This document shows, in pieces, positions 60,027 to 64,000 of a stretch of DNA of 64,000 bases. Position numbers and translations under genes: made by a program. The notes below the pieces were generated by a model. It saw only the letters and a program-made list of their open reading frames with translations, searched no databases and was not told the origin of the DNA. The DNA is from Carboxylicivirga longa (lineage in GTDB: Bacteria > Bacteroidota > Bacteroidia > Bacteroidales > Marinilabiliaceae): NCBI RefSeq assembly GCF_050589825.1, contig NZ_JBNGOZ010000009.1:120648-184647 (forward strand). The letters are read 5' to 3'. How positions within the stretch are numbered: the stretch's first letter is position 1; each line of letters begins with the position of its first letter.

Positions 60027-62576
60027 ATGATTCAAAAGTTTTTTTTACGTACTTGCTATGCCCTTTGCCTAAGTCTATTCTTGGTGGGCAGTGTTAAGGC
60101 AAGTGAGCATCAGGCTGTTTATCCTACGCCCCAAAAAGTAAAGGGGCAGGGCGATGAATTTGTTGTTGCTAAAGGAGCTGCCAAGTGGAAAATTGGAAAA
60201 GGTGTTGACGCCAATACCGTAACATTATTAAAGTCTCTGCTCGATGGACTCCAAGTAAATGTGGTGGCCGGTACTGCCGACGATAAAAAGATGGGCGGCT
60301 ATGATATACCCGAGGCCGCCGAGGGTTATTACCTGAAGGTATCACCAAAGAAAATTGTTTTGGCCGGACGCGACGCTCGAGGTGTGTTCTACGCAGGGCA
60401 AACACTTCGTCAGCTGATGAATCAAGGCGGCGATGAAGTGCGTATGCCAAGCCTTGAAGTGCAGGATTGGCCCGATGTGGTTTATCGTGGTACGGTGGAA
60501 GGTTTTTACGGTAAGCCATGGAGTCATACCAACCGGCTCAGTCAGTTGCGTTTTTATGGTGAGTATAAATTAAACACCTATATCTACGGTCCCAAAGATG
60601 ATCCCTATCATGGATTTTCTGACCAATGGCGCGAGCCTTACCCTTCTGAAAAAGCGCTTGAGATTAAGGAGCTGGTGGATGTGGCACGTGCTAACCATGT
60701 TAATTATGTGTGGGCTGTTCACCCTGGACGTGACATTCATTGGAACGATAGCGATGGCGACGGTATCATCGACGACTTTGTGGCCTGTAAGAACAAGTTT
60801 GAGTTGATGTATGATTTGGGTGTGCGTTCTTTCGCCGTATTCTTCGATGATATTTCCGGTGAAGGTACCGATGCCCGTCGTCAGGCCGAGATGTTGAATT
60901 ACCTGAATGCCAATTTTATTCGTCAGAAACCTGATGTTACCTCGCTGATAATGTGTCCCACGCAGTATAATCGTGCCTGGTCGGGAGGCGATTACCTGGA
61001 TATATTGGGTAACGAGCTGGATAAGGATATTGACATTATGTGGACTGGTAATTCGGTGTGTGCCGATATTACCCGCGAAAGCATGGACTGGATTAATGCC
61101 CGTATTAAACGCAAGGCTTTTATCTGGTGGAACTGGCCGGTGAGTGACTATGTGCGCACGCGCCTTTTGCTGGGACGCACCTACGGACTCGATGTAGATA
61201 ATAAGGGTACCCTATCGGGTTTTGCCTCCAATCCTATGGACAAGCCGGAAGCTTCTAAGATTGGCCTGTTTGGTGTGGCTGACTATACCTGGAATATGAA
61301 AGGTTTTGAGTCAGAAGCATCATGGAAAGCCGGTATTCAGCGACTTTTCCCAACACTGGCTGAGCCCATGCTATGCTTTGCCTCACATAACAGTGACCAG
61401 GGACTTAATACGCACGGTTACCGCCGCGAGGAATCAGTAGCCATACGTCCTGCCATGGAAGCTTTTCAAAAGGCTTATTTGGAAGACGGTAATATCGACC
61501 CAAAGGCTTATATGGCCATAGTTAAAGCTTTTGATGAAATGGCTCAGGCCGGTAAAACACTGCGCGAAGAGTTGCCTACTGTTAACCCCGCCTTTTATGA
61601 AGAGACACGTTTTTGGATTGCCTCCTTCGAGGCCTTGGGACAGGCGGGACAAAAACTGATGGCTGCTCTCATCGACCAGGATTTAACACCTAAAGCACGT
61701 TTGGAAGCCATTAATCATACCTTGTCGCAGCTTTATCAAATGGACGACTTTAGCCGCCAGCAGAAGAAGTCAGGTGAGCCCGATCCATGGGCTAAAGGTT
61801 GCGAGACGGCAGCCACCGTGGTTACGCCTTTTGTAAAAACCCTTCTGAACCATGAAGCGGCCGCTTTCTATACTGCGGTTTCGGGTAAGGAGCGTTCGGC
61901 CAATGATGCTGCCGCAGACTATTACCGTGTGTTCACTAATGTGGATGCTTTGCAGGCAGCGCAGGTAACACGCGAAGGTAAGTATGTGCGCATCAATCCG
62001 ATGCTTGAGGTGATTGGTCTTCAGCCCGGAAAGTATGTGGGAATTACTTTGCCCGAGGGAATCTTTGCCAATTATGTGCATCTGCGCCTGGGTAACGATC
62101 AGGTTGCTGCACAGGGTGTTGTAGAGGTGTCAGGCGACGGCCAAAGCTGGAAAGCTATCAAAACCACTAACAAGGAAGATAATATGCAGGCGCGTTTGTC
62201 GGTTAAAGATCAAGTGCGTTATGCCCGTTTGAGAAACACATCTGACAGCAAGCTGGAAATCAAAATTGATCTGTTTAAGCTGGATGTGCCGGGTGAGGCC
62301 CGTGTGAATGCGCCCGCCATGATGTACGACGGTGATATGGATACTTACTTTGCTTACCAGGAAGATGAGCCTTTGGTAATTACCTGTCCTGAGCAGTCAT
62401 CCGCTCATTTTGTCTATATAATGGGTGACTTTGAGGGTGCCACGGTTCATTTTACCGATGGCAGCAAAGTGGCCTACTCTAAGCTAAGCAATACAAACGA
62501 CAAAACGATTGCTAAAATCAGCTTTGAAAGTGTTGGCTCAACAATGTATATACATGAAGTGATTTGGGGGAAGTAA
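60027..62576 (+). CDS. Secreted GH84 beta-N-acetylglucosaminidase (O-GlcNAcase-like)
   Basis: 849 residues from the ATG at 60027, chosen to place the signal peptide first (MIQKFFLRTCYALCLSLFLV, cleavage near VKASE). N-terminal hexosaminidase-like domain (about 25-140, VYPTPQKVKGQG), then the GH84 barrel (about 145-440): TVEGFYGKPWSH, YIYGPKDDPYH, WAVHPGRDIHW and the catalytic Asp pair in FAVFFDDISGEGTD. A helical domain and a beta-sandwich C-terminal module follow (about 640-760), ending in a small beta domain. It should release terminal GlcNAc from glycans in the periplasm or outside, like the Bacteroides BtGH84 enzyme. No other glycan genes are adjacent. Confidence 0.93.
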   Translation: MIQKFFLRTCYALCLSLFLVGSVKASEHQAVYPTPQKVKGQGDEFVVAKGAAKWKIGKGVDANTVTLLKSLLDGLQVNVVAGTADDKKMGGYDIPEAAEGYYLKVSPKKIVLAGRDARGVFYAGQTLRQLMNQGGDEVRMPSLEVQDWPDVVYRGTVEGFYGKPWSHTNRLSQLRFYGEYKLNTYIYGPKDDPYHGFSDQWREPYPSEKALEIKELVDVARANHVNYVWAVHPGRDIHWNDSDGDGIIDDFVACKNKFELMYDLGVRSFAVFFDDISGEGTDARRQAEMLNYLNANFIRQKPDVTSLIMCPTQYNRAWSGGDYLDILGNELDKDIDIMWTGNSVCADITRESMDWINARIKRKAFIWWNWPVSDYVRTRLLLGRTYGLDVDNKGTLSGFASNPMDKPEASKIGLFGVADYTWNMKGFESEASWKAGIQRLFPTLAEPMLCFASHNSDQGLNTHGYRREESVAIRPAMEAFQKAYLEDGNIDPKAYMAIVKAFDEMAQAGKTLREELPTVNPAFYEETRFWIASFEALGQAGQKLMAALIDQDLTPKARLEAINHTLSQLYQMDDFSRQQKKSGEPDPWAKGCETAATVVTPFVKTLLNHEAAAFYTAVSGKERSANDAAADYYRVFTNVDALQAAQVTREGKYVRINPMLEVIGLQPGKYVGITLPEGIFANYVHLRLGNDQVAAQGVVEVSGDGQSWKAIKTTNKEDNMQARLSVKDQVRYARLRNTSDSKLEIKIDLFKLDVPGEARVNAPAMMYDGDMDTYFAYQEDEPLVITCPEQSSAHFVYIMGDFEGATVHFTDGSKVAYSKLSNTNDKTIAKISFESVGSTMYIHEVIWGK

Positions 62577-63296
62577 TTTTTTTGTAAGCGAATTTTTAAA
62601 TGGGGGAATATCCATAATTTGAGTTACTAACTTATGTTTTTGGGTGGTATTCATATCTTTGGATATTCCTCTTTATTAGCCCTAGTATATTGTTGGAGCA
62701 CATGCTGCTACTAAGCTCAGCAGTTTTGTTAATACGCTTTATCAATTTTCTTTTCATATTTAACCCAAGGCAAATTGTCATGTGGGAGTGCTTCCCACCC
62801 TGACCAGCTATCGCGCGTTGTCGCAGATTCTCGGATGTAATTCATTTCTTTTTTACTGCCGTTTAGTAGACTTCTCTCATTTCTAAATATTGGCCGGAAA
62901 GTAAGTCGGATGCTTCTCTTTAGAAAATATCTAGCCGTTTTTCTCTGTTTATGTAACCGGCGTAACAAAAATTGTTGATAGCCTAGCCCAAGCTGTCCCT
63001 TTCTTCAGGTATCTGCGTATTGTACTCAGCCGCTTGTGATTGGTCATTGAATATTTCTAAATGGCTTTATTTTTCAGTTATAGAAAAACTCGCCAATGTC
63101 CACCTTCAGAGTTTGTATTACAATTAAAATTTGAAGGAATTATACCGGAATATTATGCTGCATAAGCATGTATTGTTCGTTTTGTTTCGCTGGCAAGTAA
63201 CACTTATTGGCGAAAAAGTAAAAAAATGTTAATATTGCAAACCCAAAATCAGGGAGGTGCGCCTAGTTCTTACGGAGTATGCAAAAAGGGTAGGTT
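62577..63296. other. 720-base gap without a convincing gene
   Basis: Holds a perfect 10-bp inverted repeat (GGAATATCCA 62605-62614, complement 62660-62669) overlapping a TATCTTTG -7 box at 62654-62661. A minus-strand 79-codon frame (62729-62968) has no recognisable similarity. Another minus-strand stretch near 63045-62985 reads open, ending in DSLG, and 63061-63165 on the plus strand encodes 34 residues; neither is persuasive. Decayed genes are possible. Confidence 0.45.
63207..63237 (+). promoter_or_regulatory. Weak promoter of the ECF sigma gene
   Basis: TTGG at 63207-63210, a 19-base spacer and TAATATTG at 63230-63237, each one mismatch from consensus, 60 bases before the ATG. Confidence 0.35.
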
Positions 63297-63869
63297 ATGG
63301 AAGATGTTAAATTGTGTGAGGGATTACTAAATGGCGAGCGAAAGTCATTGGAGGAGGTGTATTCCTTATACCATCAAAAAATTTTTAGTTTCGCCTTTTC
63401 GTATCTGAAGAATGAAGATGATGCCTACGATTTGGTGCAAGAGGTATTTATTAAGCTGTGGACCAGTCGTGCTACGCTGGATCCGGCTACTAACCTTGAT
63501 GCTTTAGTTTTTACTGTAACCAAAAATGCCGTACTGTCCTTGTTTAGGAAACGTGCTTCTGAAAAAAAATACCTCGATTATTTGGCCGTCGCCAGTCTAT
63601 CCAATAATGCCGGTACCCAGGAAATAAGTGATTATAATTTTCTTGAAGCGCAGTATGAAGCCTTAATTGAGGCTTTACCCCAACGCCGGCGTGAAATATT
63701 TATTTTAAGTAGAAAAAAGGGTTTAAGCAATGCGCTTATTGCCCAACAGCTTGGTGTTTCCGAAAAAACGGTAGAGAATCAAATGACAAAGGCATTATCT
63801 TTTTTAAAGGAACACCTGGTGAAAAACGGTATGGTGGGTAGCCTGTTTTGTGCCTTATTTCTTTCCTGA
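63297..63869 (+). CDS. ECF RNA polymerase sigma factor (sigma-70, Bacteroidota type)
   Basis: 190 residues. Region 2 contains YSLYHQKIFSFAFSYLKNEDDAYDLVQEVFIKLW and the DNA-contact segment; region 4 has ALPQRRREIFILSRKKGLSNALIAQQLGVSEKTVENQM. This short ECF type in Bacteroidota normally works with a membrane FecR-like anti-sigma and a TonB receptor. The next gene, outside the window, is a good candidate for the anti-sigma; a -7 box lies 80 bases past the stop. The C-terminal tail (MVGSLFCALFLS) is unusually hydrophobic. Confidence 0.92.
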   Translation: MEDVKLCEGLLNGERKSLEEVYSLYHQKIFSFAFSYLKNEDDAYDLVQEVFIKLWTSRATLDPATNLDALVFTVTKNAVLSLFRKRASEKKYLDYLAVASLSNNAGTQEISDYNFLEAQYEALIEALPQRRREIFILSRKKGLSNALIAQQLGVSEKTVENQMTKALSFLKEHLVKNGMVGSLFCALFLS

Positions 63870-63946
63870 TGGCATGTGTTTTCCTTTGGTATAATCTGCC
63901 AGCTATTCGTCTTTCCTTTATTTAGGGATATTCATAAGTTGACTTA

Positions 63947-63954
63947 TATCTTTG
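63947..63954 (+). promoter_or_regulatory. -7 box upstream of the next gene
   Basis: TATCTTTG, exact consensus, close to the right window edge; the gene it serves is not visible. Confidence 0.4.
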
Positions 63955-64000
63955 ATATCTAGATAATTATTACTATCTTAAAAGTATAACAAAACCCCGA

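Noticed and set aside
62729..62968. 79-codon minus-strand frame
   Set aside because: Low-quality composition at its start and no recognised motif; listed only as part of the gap description.
1..64000. CRISPR arrays, prophage, integrases, toxin-antitoxin pairs or defence islands
   Set aside because: No regularly spaced direct repeats, and no integrase, transposase, Cas, restriction or toxin gene could be recognised.

Overview
The window comes from a bacterium of the phylum Bacteroidota, most likely a marine or sediment relative of the Bacteroidales/Marinilabiliales. The evidence is a protein with a type IX secretion C-terminal sorting domain, a TonB-dependent receptor, a GH84 glucosaminidase, Bacteroidota-specific small families (DUF4834, DUF177 next to rpmF), a Bacteroidota-type ECF sigma factor, and many starts preceded by the phylum's promoter signature (TTTG about 19-20 bases before TAnnTTTG) instead of strong Shine-Dalgarno sites. 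It is an ordinary chromosomal segment. I see no prophage, intact insertion sequence, CRISPR array or rRNA gene.

Layout. 1-14.2 kb: the 3' end of sbcC, a yfiR/TonB-receptor pair, glyS, a YfhO membrane protein, a dCMP deaminase followed by an S41 protease, two small envelope genes, and a convergent DEAD-box helicase. 14.4-21.6 kb: a hybrid histidine kinase, an OmpA-lipoprotein gene overlapping a radical-SAM/SPASM gene, dxs, a decayed tRNA-Pro(CGG) and an AT-rich lipoprotein gene. 21.9-31.6 kb: alaS diverging from an M23 peptidase gene, two peptidases, a 339-bp tandem repeat, and hutU. 32-41 kb: the type IX cargo protein, a repeat-helix protein, a three-gene operon (MerR regulator, Nif3-like, zinc-ribbon coiled coil), a CapA-like phosphatase and a sodium:solute symporter. 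41-45 kb: an arsenic operon (arsR-arsC-acr3) behind a double-palindrome operator, then trpS and a YqaA-like membrane protein. 45-50 kb: a PadR-PspC-PspC operon, a DUF4252-like gene, fabH, rpmF and DUF177. 51-60 kb: two sensor kinases and rsgA on the minus strand, facing away from a PAS/GAF kinase, then cvpA. 60-64 kb: a GH84 enzyme, a 720-base gap with no convincing gene, and an ECF sigma factor.

How genes work together. The clearest systems are arsenate detoxification (ArsC reduces arsenate, Acr3 exports arsenite, ArsR senses), the PadR-controlled pair of PspC membrane proteins, the YfiR/TonB-receptor envelope pair, and a set of four membrane or cytosolic sensor kinases, three carrying receiver domains and two of those receivers degenerate. 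Most other genes are housekeeping. Points most worth a second look are the ars promoter whose -33 and -7 boxes each lie inside one operator copy, the tRNA-Pro relic, the 339-bp repeat with hairpins preserved between copies, a hairpin element found in two distant gaps, the OmpA/radical-SAM overlap, and a coding-like frame between glyS and the yfhO-type gene. No wholly new system could be demonstrated from sequence alone.
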